Both the position numbers and the translations under genes were made by a program. The notes below the pieces were generated by a model. That model was not told the origin of the DNA, ran no database searches, and was given only the letters and a program-made list of their open reading frames with translations. A stretch of 64,000 bases of DNA, taken from G958295645 sp965242735. GTDB taxonomy: Bacteria > Gemmatimonadota > Gemmatimonadetes > Longimicrobiales > Gaopeijiaceae. The stretch spans positions 2,418,001-2,482,000 of the forward strand of contig OZ251497.1 of NCBI GenBank assembly GCA_965242735.1, given 5' to 3'. Below, one piece after another: positions 1 to 9,056 of the stretch (its first letter is position 1; every line of letters begins with the position of its first letter).

Positions 1-1257
1 ACCGAGCACATCTGCGGCGTGGACAACGTGCAGAGCCTGTGCAACTTGGCGCTCCTCACGGGCAACTTCGGGCGCGAAGGCACCGGCGTGAATCCGATGC
101 GCGGCCAGAACAACATACAGGGCGCGGGCGACGCGGGCGCGCTGCCCAACCATTATCCGGGGTTCCAGGCGGTCACCGACCCGGCCGCTCAGGCCAAGTT
201 CCGGCGCGCCTACGGACGCGAGACGGACTTGGCCGAGGGCATGACCAAGGTCACGGCGCTCGAACGGGTCGGCAAGGACATCCGCGCCATGATCATCGAC
301 GGAGAGAACACCTTGGTGTCGGACCCCGACCGCCACCACTGCGAGCACGCGCTCCGGAGCCTGGACTGCCTGGTCGTCATCGACTTGTTCATGACGGAGA
401 CCGCGCAGCTGGCCGACGTGGCGCTGCCCGCGACGGGCTGGGCCGAGACGGACGGCGTCTGCGCCAACACCGAGCGCCGCGTGCAGCGCCTGCGGGCCGC
501 CGTCCCCCCGCCCGGCCAAGCCAAGCCCGACTGGTGGATCATGTCGCGCTTGGCCCAGCGCCTGGGCTGGGAAGGCTTCGAATTCGAGTCGGCCAAGGAC
601 GTCTTCAACGAGCTCTGCCGCCTGTCGCCCACCTATCAAGGCCTGGACTGGGACCGGATCGCGGACGGCGAGTTCATGTGGCCCGTGCCGCACGCCGGCC
701 ACCCGGGGACGCCCCGCCTGCACGAAGGCGAATTCGTCAACGGACGCGGCATCTTCACCCAGATCGAATACCGCGACCCGGCCGAGACCATCTCCGACGA
801 ATTCCCCGTCTGGCTCACCACGGGGCGGCGGCTGCCCTCGTACCACACGCGCACGCAGACGGGGCGGTCGGCGGGCATCGGCTACCTGGCCTCGGAGGAG
901 GAGCTGGAGGTGCACCCGGCGGACGTCGCGCAGCTGGGCCTGGAGGACGGCGGCTGGGCCGAGATGAGCAGCGCGCGCGGCGCCGTGCGGATCAAGGTGC
1001 GCGCCACGGACCGCTCGCCCAGGGGCACGGTGTTCGCCTCGTTCTCCTTCGACGACGTCCCGGTCAACGTGCTGACGGGCGGCGGCTACGATCCCGTGAC
1101 GATGACCGCGGAACTCAAGGTGTGCCCCGTTTCGGTGGTCCCGGTGCGCAAGGGGCCGGTGCGCAAGGGGCCGGTAGGCAACGCTTCAGCGGGCAAGGGT
1201 CCGGCGCGGGAAGCCCCCCGGTCCGCGGCCGGTCAGGCGCGACGAAAGACGCCGTAG
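1..1257 (+). CDS. fdhA: Formate dehydrogenase alpha (molybdopterin) subunit, 5' truncated
   Basis: The frame is open from base 1, so the gene begins upstream of the window. The visible 418 residues match the C-terminal two thirds of a bis-MGD formate dehydrogenase: the block GVNPMRGQNNIQGAGDAGAL near the start is diagnostic of the FdhA/FdhF family, and the molydopterin-binding C-terminal domain runs from EFPVWLTTGRRLPSYHTRTQ (about residue 267) to about 385. The enzyme oxidises formate to CO2 or runs in reverse, using a molybdenum or tungsten cofactor. The active-site Cys or Sec and the N-terminal Fe-S ligands lie outside the window. The protein ends in a basic, repetitive tail containing two copies of VRKGP, encoded by a 15-bp tandem repeat near 1143-1172. 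Its 3' end overlaps the opposing methyltransferase gene by 25 bp. Confidence 0.9.
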   Translation, partial: TEHICGVDNVQSLCNLALLTGNFGREGTGVNPMRGQNNIQGAGDAGALPNHYPGFQAVTDPAAQAKFRRAYGRETDLAEGMTKVTALERVGKDIRAMIIDGENTLVSDPDRHHCEHALRSLDCLVVIDLFMTETAQLADVALPATGWAETDGVCANTERRVQRLRAAVPPPGQAKPDWWIMSRLAQRLGWEGFEFESAKDVFNELCRLSPTYQGLDWDRIADGEFMWPVPHAGHPGTPRLHEGEFVNGRGIFTQIEYRDPAETISDEFPVWLTTGRRLPSYHTRTQTGRSAGIGYLASEEELEVHPADVAQLGLEDGGWAEMSSARGAVRIKVRATDRSPRGTVFASFSFDDVPVNVLTGGGYDPVTMTAELKVCPVSVVPVRKGPVRKGPVGNASAGKGPAREAPRSAAGQARRKTP

Positions 1258-2135
1258 GCGGAAAAGGCGAAGTAGTCCCGCACCCACGGCACGCGCATCA
1301 GGCCGGACGACAGCGCCCGGAGCAGAGGCCAACGCCTCAGCTGGCAGTTGAAGATCAAGCAGTCCGTCGCAAGGCCCGCATTCTCGATGCCGCGCAGGAA
1401 CTCGCCGGCCCGCATTTGATTGAGGCCGCCCTCGACGTCCTCCCATCGAGACGCGGGGTCCCAAGGACGAGCATGCTCGTTGCGAAGGCGCAAGATGGCC
1501 GCTTCGCTAAAGATCAAGACCAACCAGGGAATGCGGATTCTGAAGATCCAATCCACGTGGCCGTTGAACAGGGCATGAAAGAAAGGCCCGAAGCCCAGGA
1601 GCAGCTTGCTGCGCTCGTCCCTCATGAGCGAACGGGCGCGCGTCAGGAAGGCCAAGGGCTCGGCGTAGTGCTCCAAGGCCTCGTGGCTGAGGACGACGTC
1701 GAATTTCTCGTCCGGGGCCAAGTCGTCCCAGCCAGCCCTTTCGAACCGAACGCGCGACGAGTCGAGCGATGCCGACTCGGCGAGCCGCCGGGCCGCCTCC
1801 ACGCGCTTGGCGACCACGTCCACCCCCTTCACGACGCCCCCGCTCTCCAGCGCCAGCGCCACGGTCATGTCCCCGAATCCACAACCGACGTCCAAGTACC
1901 GGAGGCGGCCGGCCAGCGGCAAGCGGCCGCCGATTCGGTCGTTGAACTTGCGAAGCCTGGCGACGCCGTCGGCAACCGAAGGGGGAGCGGGCGGGGGGGG
2001 CATGGCCGCGAAGACCGACGACGACGACCGCCCGAGACTGTCGTTGGAGTCGGAGCCGGGCTTCGGGCCCACGAGGGCAGAGCGAGGACGAACGAGGAGC
2101 CGCAGCAGCCGGTAGTCCACGGAAGCGCCAAACAT
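1233..2135 (-). CDS. Class I SAM-dependent methyltransferase
   Basis: A 300-residue protein with a Rossmann-type methyltransferase core. Motif I is YLDVGCGFGD near residue 84, followed by the acidic GVDVV strand and the motif IV-like FDVVLSHEALEH. This arrangement fits UbiE/Methyltransf_11-type enzymes that act on small molecules or sugars. The C-terminal 100 residues are hydrophobic and Trp-rich and may hold the acceptor pocket or touch the membrane. The substrate cannot be told from sequence. The gene is convergent with fdhA and overlaps its end. On the other side lies the SxtJ/carbamoyltransferase cassette, which is divergent from it, so a joint role in glycan or metabolite decoration is possible but only inferred. 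Confidence 0.82.
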   Translation of the reverse strand: MFGASVDYRLLRLLVRPRSALVGPKPGSDSNDSLGRSSSSVFAAMPPPPAPPSVADGVARLRKFNDRIGGRLPLAGRLRYLDVGCGFGDMTVALALESGGVVKGVDVVAKRVEAARRLAESASLDSSRVRFERAGWDDLAPDEKFDVVLSHEALEHYAEPLAFLTRARSLMRDERSKLLLGFGPFFHALFNGHVDWIFRIRIPWLVLIFSEAAILRLRNEHARPWDPASRWEDVEGGLNQMRAGEFLRGIENAGLATDCLIFNCQLRRWPLLRALSSGLMRVPWVRDYFAFSAYGVFRRA

Positions 2136-2181
2136 TCCTTCGCCTCTCCTTGCTCATGACGGGGGTGGTCGCGCGGCGGCA

Positions 2182-2255
2182 GGACCGACAGATGCAAGTT
2201 AACGGGACCGACAGATTCAAGTTAAGTTGCCGCTTGACATAAGTTGCCGCTTGAC
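2182..2255. repeat. Two adjacent short tandem duplications upstream of sxtJ
   Basis: GGACCGACAGATGCAAGTTAA at 2182 recurs with one change at 2205 (period 23). AAGTTGCCGCTTGAC at 2224 recurs exactly at 2241 (period 17). Both lie in the divergent gap between the methyltransferase and the SxtJ-like gene. The copies of TTGAC could serve as -35-like elements, but no convincing -10 follows. They may also be the scar of a decayed mobile element. Confidence 0.7.
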
Positions 2256-2319
2256 TCCGTTCAGCCCAGCGCGGGTAGGGCCTCGGCGCTCTCGGCCAAG
2301 CCGGAAGGCGCCCCCCCCC

Positions 2320-2802
2320 ATGCACCCGACGCAGCAGCATCGACGCCGCGCCGCGCGACCTCGGCGGGCGAACGCCGAGGTCGCGGTCCTGGCGCTGCAC
2401 GATCGCGACCGGCCGTCCGGGCCCGGTTCGAACCGAGCGTTCGGCTTCGTGTTCGCGGTCTTTTCGGCGGCCGTGGGCGTCTGGCCGGCCATCTGGGGCA
2501 ACGCGCCCCGACCATGGGCGCTGGTCTTGGCCGCCGGGTTCGCCGCCGTGGCGGTGGCCCAGCCCGCGTGGCTCGCTCCGCTCAACCGCGCGTGGTTCCT
2601 GTTCGGGATGGCGCTTCACCGGGTCGCCAGCCCTGTGGCGCTCGGAATCGTCTACTTCGCGGCCGTGACGCCCACGGGGTGGTTGCTGCGACTGCTTCGC
2701 AAGGATATCTTGCGATTGCGGCCGGATCCCGAGGCCGGCAGCTACTGGATCGTCCGGGACCCGCCCGGACCGGATCCCGAGTCGATGAAGAACCAATACT
2801 AG
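2320..2802 (+). CDS. SxtJ family membrane protein
   Basis: A 160-residue membrane protein with about three hydrophobic segments (FGFVFAVFSAAVGVWPAIW, ALVLAAGFAAVAVA and VALGIVYFAAVTPTGWLL). It ends with the characteristic SxtJ tail LRPDPEAGSYWIVRD...PESMKNQY. The start chosen is the ATG at 2320, the first Met giving a normal length, with GGAAGG about 11 bp upstream; the frame is open further upstream, without homology. SxtJ proteins sit next to carbamoyltransferases in many bacteria, and here a DUF5989 gene and a carbamoyltransferase follow directly. Its biochemical role is unknown. A membrane anchor or partner for the carbamoyltransferase is the usual inference. Confidence 0.85.
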   Translation: MHPTQQHRRRAARPRRANAEVAVLALHDRDRPSGPGSNRAFGFVFAVFSAAVGVWPAIWGNAPRPWALVLAAGFAAVAVAQPAWLAPLNRAWFLFGMALHRVASPVALGIVYFAAVTPTGWLLRLLRKDILRLRPDPEAGSYWIVRDPPGPDPESMKNQY

Positions 2803-2826
2803 CCAACGCGCAACACGGGAGACGAG

Positions 2827-3003
2827 ATGGGCAAGTCGCGGTTCTGGTCGCCGTTTCGGTTCTTGGGAGAGTTCTGGGCGTTCCTGCGCGTGCGAAAGAA
2901 GTACTGGCTGTTTCCCGCCATCGTGATGCTGCTGGCGGTCGGCGGGCTGATCGCCTTGAGCCAGGGCAGCGCGGTGGCGCCGATGGTCTACACGCTCTTC
3001 TGA
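2827..3003 (+). CDS. DUF5989 family small membrane protein
   Basis: A 58-residue ORF starting at an ATG preceded by GGGAG. It has a basic amphipathic N-terminus, then one membrane segment (LFPAIVMLLAVGGLIAL), and ends with SQGSAVAPMVYTLF, the conserved C-terminal signature of DUF5989 proteins. It lies 24 bp after the SxtJ-like gene and 31 bp before the carbamoyltransferase, the standard order of this three-gene cassette. Function is unknown. Conservation of the pair suggests that a small membrane complex accompanies the enzyme. Confidence 0.87.
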   Translation: MGKSRFWSPFRFLGEFWAFLRVRKKYWLFPAIVMLLAVGGLIALSQGSAVAPMVYTLF

Positions 3004-3034
3004 CGCCGACCTGAGCGCCGGCCGGACGGCCCCG

Positions 3035-5026
3035 ATGCGCGTTCTGGGCGTTTCGGCGTTCTACCACGACAGCGCGGCCGCGCTGGTCGACGGAGGGCGC
3101 GTCGTCGCGGCGGCGCAGGAAGAGCGGTTCACGCGGCGAAAGCACGACGCCGCGTATCCCGAGCACGCCGTGGCGTGGTGTCTCGAGGAGGCGGGGGTGG
3201 GACCGGGCGAACTCGATTGCGTGGTCTTCTACGACAAGCCGTTCCTCAAGTTCGAGCGGTTGCTGGAGACGGCGGTCGCCTTCGCGCCCCGCGGATTCCC
3301 CGCCTTCGCCAAGGCCGTGCCCGTGTGGGTGAAGGAAAAGCTGTTCCAGAAGGGCCTGCTGGCGCGCAAGCTGGCCGCCTTGGACGCGGACGTCGACTGG
3401 CACGAGAAGCTGCTGTTCGCCGAGCACCACCAGTCGCACGCGGCCAGCGCCTTCTATCCTTCCCCGTTTCGAGAGGCGGCGGTGCTCACGATGGACGGCG
3501 TGGGCGAGTGGGCGACCACGTCCGCGGCCGTCGGGCGCGGCGCCAAGCTGGAGGTGACGCGAGAAATCCACTTTCCCCATTCGCTGGGCCTGCTCTACTC
3601 CGCCTTTGCCTACTACACCGGCTTCCGCGTCAACTCCGGCGAGTACAAGGTGATGGGACTGGCGCCGTACGGGCGGCCGACGTTCGCCCAGCTGGTTCTC
3701 GACGAGCTGATCGACCTGAAGCCCGACGGAACGTTTCGACTGAACCTGGACTACTTCGCCTATTGCACCGGGCTCAAGATGACCAACCGCCGCTTCGACG
3801 CGTTGTTCGGCGGGCCGGCGCGCGCGCCGGAGGAGCCCTTGCGGCAACGGCACATGGACTTGGCCGCGTCGGTGCAGGCGGTGGTGGAAGAGGCGACGCT
3901 GCGGCTGACCCGGTCGCTTCGCGAGGAGACGGGGATGAGGAACCTGTGCCTGGCGGGCGGCGTGGCGCTCAACTGCGTGGCCAACGGCAAGGTCGTCCGC
4001 GACGGGAGGTTCGACGAGGTCTGGGTGCAGCCTGCCGCCGGGGACGCGGGGGGCGCCTTGGGCGCGGCGCTGGCGGCCAGCCACGGGCTCTTGGGCGAAC
4101 CCCGTTCGGCGGCGGGACGGGGGCGGGGGGGGCGGCCAGCGGCGGAGACGGTCGCGGACGGTCCGGAGGCGGACCCTTCGGGCCGCGGCGAAGCCGGCCC
4201 GGCGACGGCCGGCGACGCGGGAGGGCGGCCAGCGACTTCGCCGCTCCCGAAGCCGGCCGGCGAGACCCGTTCGCCGACCGACGCCATGCGGGGAGCGTTC
4301 CTCGGGCCGCAGTTCGGGAGCCGCGAGATTCGCCGGGCTCTGGACGAGGCCGCCGCGCGCTATCGCCACCTGGACGACGACGCGTTGCTGGCAGCGACCG
4401 CGGACGCGCTGGCCGAAGGCAAGGTGGTGGGCTGGTTCCAGGGACGCATGGAATTCGGGCCGCGGGCGCTGGGGGCGCGCTCCATCCTGGGCGACCCGCG
4501 CGATCCCGACATGCAGCGGACGCTCAATCTCAAGGTGAAGTTCCGGGAGTCGTTTCGGCCCTTCGCGCCCAGCGTGCTCGCCTCGGACGCGCCGGAGTGG
4601 TTCGAGCTGGACCGGGAAAGTCCGTACATGCTCTTGGTCGCGGGCGTGGCCCACGAGAAGCGGCGGCCGGAGGACGCGCGGGCCGGGCCGCTCTTCGGCC
4701 TGGACAAGCTGCGCGTCCCGCGCTCCGAGATCCCCGCCGTGACGCACGTGGACTGTTCGGCCCGAATTCAGACCGTGCACGCCGAGACCAACCCGCGCTA
4801 CCACGCGCTGCTCGAGGCGTTCAAGGCCCGCACCGGCTGCCCCGTTCTCGTCAACACGAGCTTCAACGTCCGTGGAGAACCCATCGTGTGCACGCCCGCC
4901 GACGCCTTCCGGTGCTTCATGGGCACGGACATGGACTGCCTGGCGATCGGCAACTGCTTCCTCGACAAGGACGAGCAGGACCCCGCCTTGGCCGTGGACT
5001 ACCGGGCGTCGTTCGAGCCGGACTGA
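3035..5026 (+). CDS. Carbamoyltransferase, NodU/CmcH/SxtI type
   Basis: A 663-residue enzyme with the N-terminal Kae1/HSP70-like carbamoyltransferase fold (VLGVSAFYHDSAAALV at the start, EERFTRRKHD, EHHQSHAASAF and TMDGVGEWATT motifs). The C-terminal YrdC-like domain includes GRMEFGPRALGARSILGDPR and the end block NVRGEPIV. Family members move a carbamoyl group from carbamoyl phosphate via carbamoyl-AMP to a hydroxyl on a sugar or secondary metabolite. An Ala/Gly/Arg-rich insert of about 65 residues (353-417) separates the two domains and is not part of the family fold. The SxtJ and DUF5989 partners lie just upstream, so the three probably act together in modifying a surface glycan or exported compound. 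The acceptor is unknown. Confidence 0.93.
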   Translation: MRVLGVSAFYHDSAAALVDGGRVVAAAQEERFTRRKHDAAYPEHAVAWCLEEAGVGPGELDCVVFYDKPFLKFERLLETAVAFAPRGFPAFAKAVPVWVKEKLFQKGLLARKLAALDADVDWHEKLLFAEHHQSHAASAFYPSPFREAAVLTMDGVGEWATTSAAVGRGAKLEVTREIHFPHSLGLLYSAFAYYTGFRVNSGEYKVMGLAPYGRPTFAQLVLDELIDLKPDGTFRLNLDYFAYCTGLKMTNRRFDALFGGPARAPEEPLRQRHMDLAASVQAVVEEATLRLTRSLREETGMRNLCLAGGVALNCVANGKVVRDGRFDEVWVQPAAGDAGGALGAALAASHGLLGEPRSAAGRGRGGRPAAETVADGPEADPSGRGEAGPATAGDAGGRPATSPLPKPAGETRSPTDAMRGAFLGPQFGSREIRRALDEAAARYRHLDDDALLAATADALAEGKVVGWFQGRMEFGPRALGARSILGDPRDPDMQRTLNLKVKFRESFRPFAPSVLASDAPEWFELDRESPYMLLVAGVAHEKRRPEDARAGPLFGLDKLRVPRSEIPAVTHVDCSARIQTVHAETNPRYHALLEAFKARTGCPVLVNTSFNVRGEPIVCTPADAFRCFMGTDMDCLAIGNCFLDKDEQDPALAVDYRASFEPD

Positions 5027-5135
5027 GGCCCGGCGAGCGGCGCTGTGTGGCCCCCCTTGCCCGGCGGCGGGCCGCGTCGCCAAACTCCACGCTCCCGCCC
5101 CCTGCCTCCCTCACACGGCCCGCCCCTCCAAGCCC

Positions 5136-6803
5136 ATGCTCTCAGACATCGCCATCGCCCAAGCCCACGACATCAAGCCCATTGCCGAGATCGCCGCGCG
5201 CGCCGGTCTCGGCGACGACGAGATCGTGCTCTTCGGACGCTACAAGGCCAAGGTGCCGCTCGACGTGGTCGAGGCGCGCCCTGCGCGAAACCCCAAGCTG
5301 GCGTTGGTCACCGGAATCAGCCCCACGGCCGCGGGCGAGGGCAAGTCCACGACCTCGGTGGGCCTGGCCGACGCGCTCACGTTGCGGGAGCGCAATCCGA
5401 TTCTGTGCATCCGCGAGCCCTCGCTGGGACCGGTGTTCGGCATCAAGGGAGGCGCGGCGGGAGGCGGCTGGTCGCAGGTGGTTCCGATGGAGGACATCAA
5501 CCTGCACTTCACGGGCGACTTTCACGCGATCACGTCGGCCCACGCGCTGCTGTCGGCCATGCTGGACAATCATCTGTTCCGACCCAACTCGACGGGGCTG
5601 GACCACCGGCGGATCACGTGGGGGCGCGCCGTGGACATGAACGACCGGGCGCTGCGCGACGTGGTGGTGGGCCTGGGCGGTCCGTTCGGGGGGATTCCAC
5701 GGCAGGACGGGTTCATGATCACCGCGGCGTCCGAGGTCATGGCCGTCTTTTGCCTGGCGCGGGACTTGGCCGACCTCAAGAAGCGGCTGGGCGACGTCAT
5801 CGTGGGCTACACGAGAGCGCGCGAGCCCGTGCGCAGCCGGGACATCGGCGCCGACGTGCCCATGACGATCCTGCTCAAGGACGCCGTGCATCCCAACTTG
5901 GTGCAGACCCTGGGGGGCACGCCGGCCTTCGTGCACGGAGGGCCGTTCGCCAACATCGCCCACGGCTGCAACTCGCTGATCGCCACGCGCGCCGGCATGA
6001 AGCTGGGCGACATCGTGGTCACCGAGGCGGGCTTCGGCGCGGACCTGGGCGCCGAGAAGTTCTTCGACATCAAGTGCCGGCTGGGCGGCCTGGCGCCCGA
6101 CGCGGTCGTCGTCGTCGCGACGATTCGGGCGCTCAAGATGAACGGCGGCGCCGCGAAGGACTCCCTGGCGCAGGAGGACGTGGCCGCCTTGGAGCGCGGG
6201 ATGGCCAACCTGTTCGGACACGTGGAGAACGTGGGGCGCTTCGGCGTGCCCGCGGTCGTGGCGTTCAACCGCTTCGCCACGGACACGCCCGCGGAAGCGA
6301 AGGCGCTGCTGGACGGATGCGCGGCCCGGGGAGTGGCGGCCGTCGAAGCGGACCCGCACGGGGGAGGCGGCGAGGGGTGCCTGGAGCTGGCCGACGCGGT
6401 GTGGGAGCTGGCGCACAGCGGCAAGGCGGCGTTTCGGCCGCTCTATCCCGACGCGATGCCCCTGGCCGAGAAGATCGAGACGGTCGCCGGCCGCATCTAC
6501 GGCGCCGACGGCGTGGACTTCCTGCCCGGCGTCGAGGACGAGCTGGCGCGGCTGGAGTCGTTCGGCTTGGCCAAGGCGCCGGTCTGCATCGCCAAGACCC
6601 AGTATTCCTTCTCGGACAACCCGGCGCTGCTGGGCCGGCCCACCGGCTTTCGCGTCACGGTGCGCGGCGTGACGCCGTCGGCCGGCGCCGGCTTCGTCGT
6701 GGCCAAGACGGGGGCGATCATGACGATGCCCGGCTTGGCGGCCAAGCCCGCCGCCCTGTCCATGTCCATCACGGACGACGGGGTGGTGGGCGGGCTGATG
6801 TAG
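5136..6803 (+). CDS. fhs: Formate--tetrahydrofolate ligase
   Basis: A 555-residue protein covering the full length of the family (usually about 556). It joins formate to tetrahydrofolate using ATP to make 10-formyl-THF. The ATP-binding loop reads TAAGEGKSTTSVGLADAL, and the family blocks REPSLGPVFGIKGGAAGGG, HFTGDFHAITSAHALLSA and FGADLGAEKFFDIKC are intact. The ATG at 5136 gives the start LSDIAIAQAHDIKPI, which fits the family; the frame is open upstream without homology. Together with the formate dehydrogenase at the window start it allows formate to be both oxidised and assimilated into one-carbon metabolism. The two are 4 kb apart and not in one operon. Confidence 0.96.
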   Translation: MLSDIAIAQAHDIKPIAEIAARAGLGDDEIVLFGRYKAKVPLDVVEARPARNPKLALVTGISPTAAGEGKSTTSVGLADALTLRERNPILCIREPSLGPVFGIKGGAAGGGWSQVVPMEDINLHFTGDFHAITSAHALLSAMLDNHLFRPNSTGLDHRRITWGRAVDMNDRALRDVVVGLGGPFGGIPRQDGFMITAASEVMAVFCLARDLADLKKRLGDVIVGYTRAREPVRSRDIGADVPMTILLKDAVHPNLVQTLGGTPAFVHGGPFANIAHGCNSLIATRAGMKLGDIVVTEAGFGADLGAEKFFDIKCRLGGLAPDAVVVVATIRALKMNGGAAKDSLAQEDVAALERGMANLFGHVENVGRFGVPAVVAFNRFATDTPAEAKALLDGCAARGVAAVEADPHGGGGEGCLELADAVWELAHSGKAAFRPLYPDAMPLAEKIETVAGRIYGADGVDFLPGVEDELARLESFGLAKAPVCIAKTQYSFSDNPALLGRPTGFRVTVRGVTPSAGAGFVVAKTGAIMTMPGLAAKPAALSMSITDDGVVGGLM

Positions 6804-6815
6804 GGGAACGGGCCG

Positions 6816-7175
6816 GTGGAGGAGGCAGGCGCGGCCGAGGCCGGAGGACACCTCGACGAATGCTGCCCACTTGGCCCCGGAGGTAGCAGCGCGTGTCGGC
6901 GTGGCGCGGCCGAGGCCGGAGGACGCCTCGACGAATACTGGCGGCGCAACCTGCGCTGGGTGGCCGGGTTGCTGGCCGTCTGGTTCCTCGTCTCCTACGG
7001 GTTCGGCATCGTGCTGGCGGAGCCGCTCAACCAAGTGCGAATTCGGGGAACGGGCTTCCCGCTGGGATTCTGGTTCGCGCAGCAGGGCGCGATCTACGTC
7101 TTCGTGGCGCTGATCTTCGTCTACGCGCGGGTCATGAACCGGCTGGACCGGGAGTTCGGGCTGTCGGAGGAATGA
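6816..7175 (+). CDS. DUF4212 small subunit of a sodium:solute symporter
   Basis: The conserved part begins at EYWRRNLRW (about residue 40) and holds two membrane segments (AGLLAVWFLVSYGFGIVLA and AQQGAIYVFVALIFVYA) with the DUF4212 signatures FPLGFWFAQQG and MNRLDREFG. This family is normally encoded just before VC_2705-type symporters, as here. The first 40 residues are unusual: AAEAGGHLDE and AAEAGGRLDE are an in-frame duplication of 25 codons produced by the 75-bp repeat pair at 6828/6903. The GTG at 6816, 12 bp after fhs, is the likely start because no other good start lies before the conserved part. Confidence 0.85.
   Translation: MEEAGAAEAGGHLDECCPLGPGGSSACRRGAAEAGGRLDEYWRRNLRWVAGLLAVWFLVSYGFGIVLAEPLNQVRIRGTGFPLGFWFAQQGAIYVFVALIFVYARVMNRLDREFGLSEE
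6828..6940. repeat. Direct repeat pair, 75-bp offset, inside the DUF4212 gene
   Basis: A 38-bp segment starting GGCGCGGCCGAGGCCGGAGG at 6828-6865 recurs at 6903-6940 with two mismatches. Each copy holds an inverted repeat CGAGG...CCTCG. The offset of 75 bp keeps the reading frame, so the protein gained 25 residues. Confidence 0.88.
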
Positions 7176-7228
7176 TGGGGCGACCGCGGCCCGCGCCGGC
7201 CTTGCGGGGCGGACGGGCGAGCTGACCG

Positions 7229-8935
7229 ATGGACGTCCGCGCCTGGACCTTCGCCGCCGTCGGCGCGTCGTTCGCGCTGTACGTGGCCGTCGCGCTTCGC
7301 TCGCGCGCGGGCTCCACCAAGGAGTTCTACGTCGCCGGCACGGGGGTGTCGCCTCTGGCCAACGGGATGGCCACCGCCTCCGACTGGATGTCCGCGGCTT
7401 CCTTCATTTCCATGGCGGGCGCGATCTCCCTGCTGGGCTACGACGGCTCCGTCTACCTCATGGGATGGACGGGCGGCTACGTCCTGCTGGCGCTCCTGCT
7501 GGCCCCGTACCTGCGCAAGTTCGGCGCCTACACCGTGCCCGACTTCGTCGGCAGGCGCTACTACTCCCGCGCGGCGCGGATCGTCGCGGTGGCGTGCGCG
7601 CTGTTCGTGTCCTTCACCTACGTGAGCGGGCAGATGCAGGGCGTGGGCATCGTGCTGAGCCGCTTTCTGGAAGTCGACGTGGCGGCCGGGGTCGCCATCG
7701 GCATGGGCATCGTGTTCTTCTATGCCGTCCTGGGAGGCATGAAGGGCATCACGTACACGCAGGTGGCCCAGTACTGCGTCCTCATCTTCGCCTACATGAC
7801 GCCGGCGTTCTTCCTCGCCGTCATGATGACGGGCACGCCCGTGCCGCAGCTGGGCTTCGGGGGCGCCGACCCGGAAACGGGGATCCATCTGCTGGACAAG
7901 CTGGACGGACTGCACGAGCAACTGGGCTTCGCGGCCTACACCAGCGGCTCCAAGTCCATGATCGACGTGTTCTTCATCACCGCCGCGCTGATGGCGGGCA
8001 CGGCCGGGCTGCCGCACGTGATCGTGCGCTTCTACACCGTGCCCAAGGTCCGCGACGCCCGCACATCGGTGGGCTGGGCGCTGGTGTTCATCGCCGTTCT
8101 CTACACGACCGCGCCCGCCGTGGCGGTCTTTGCCCGCACCAACTTGCTGGACACGGTGTCGGGCCGCCCCTACGCGGAGATGCCCGAGTGGTTCACGAAA
8201 TGGGAAGGCACGGGCCTGGTCCAGTTCGAGGACCACGACGGCGACGGCCGCATCCGCTACGCCGGCCCGAACTACGAGCCCCCGCCGGGCGAGTCCGCCG
8301 CCAACGAGCTGACCGTCGCGCCCGACATCATGGTCCTGGCCAATCCGGAGATCGCCGGCCTGCCCAACTGGGTGGTTGGACTGGTGGCCGCAGGCGGGCT
8401 GGCCGCGGCGCTCTCCACGGCGGCGGGCCTGCTGCTGGTCGTGTCGTCGGCGATCAGCCACGACCTGCTCAAGGGGGCCGTCCGGCCCGGCATCTCGGAG
8501 AAGGGCGAGCTGCGCGCCGCGCGGATCAGCGTGGCCGCCGCCGTCCTGGCCGCCGGCTACCTCGGCGTCCATCCCCCGGGCTTCGTGGCCCAGACCGTGG
8601 CCTTCGCGTTCGGCCTGGCCGCCTCGTCGTTCTTCCCCGCGATCGTGCTGGGCGTCTTCACGAAGTCGACGAGCCGCGAAGGCGCCGTCGCCGGGATGGT
8701 CTCGGGCATCGCCTTCACGGCCTCCTACATCGTCTACTTCCGCTTCGTGAACCCAGCGGCCGACGTTCCCGCCAACTGGTGGTTCGGCGTCTCGCCCGAG
8801 GGCATCGGCACGGTCGGCATGATGGTCAACTTCGCGGTGGCGCTGGCGGTGTCCCGCTTCACGCCGCGCCCTCCTGCCTCGGTGCACGCCCTGGTCGACG
8901 GAATGCGGGCGCCGGGAGATCCGGGCAGCAGCTAG
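7229..8935 (+). CDS. Sodium:solute symporter (VC_2705 type)
   Basis: A 568-residue polytopic membrane protein of the SSS family with about 13 hydrophobic segments. The early block EFYVAGTGVSPLANGMATASDWMS and the SFISMAGAISLLGYDG region carry the Na+-site and substrate-site helices of the LeuT-like fold. PHVIVRFYTV and the late LAAALSTAAGLLLVVSSAISHD block are typical of acetate or carboxylate symporters related to ActP. A hydrophilic loop near residues 310-365 is also a feature of this subfamily. Pairing with DUF4212 supports the VC_2705 assignment. The substrate is probably a short organic acid, but that is inferred. Confidence 0.92.
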   Translation: MDVRAWTFAAVGASFALYVAVALRSRAGSTKEFYVAGTGVSPLANGMATASDWMSAASFISMAGAISLLGYDGSVYLMGWTGGYVLLALLLAPYLRKFGAYTVPDFVGRRYYSRAARIVAVACALFVSFTYVSGQMQGVGIVLSRFLEVDVAAGVAIGMGIVFFYAVLGGMKGITYTQVAQYCVLIFAYMTPAFFLAVMMTGTPVPQLGFGGADPETGIHLLDKLDGLHEQLGFAAYTSGSKSMIDVFFITAALMAGTAGLPHVIVRFYTVPKVRDARTSVGWALVFIAVLYTTAPAVAVFARTNLLDTVSGRPYAEMPEWFTKWEGTGLVQFEDHDGDGRIRYAGPNYEPPPGESAANELTVAPDIMVLANPEIAGLPNWVVGLVAAGGLAAALSTAAGLLLVVSSAISHDLLKGAVRPGISEKGELRAARISVAAAVLAAGYLGVHPPGFVAQTVAFAFGLAASSFFPAIVLGVFTKSTSREGAVAGMVSGIAFTASYIVYFRFVNPAADVPANWWFGVSPEGIGTVGMMVNFAVALAVSRFTPRPPASVHALVDGMRAPGDPGSS

Positions 8936-9056
8936 GCAGAGTCGTCTTGGCGGTCACGGATGTCCGCCAAAATGGGCTCGGCGGCCATTTTCGCCGTCGC
9001 GTGACCGGCGCCGGGTCGTTCTTGCGATCGTTTCCGGCATTTCGCGGCCGTTGTAC

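Noticed and set aside
1..1257. Selenocysteine in the formate dehydrogenase
   Set aside because: The active-site codon lies upstream of the window, so it cannot be judged.
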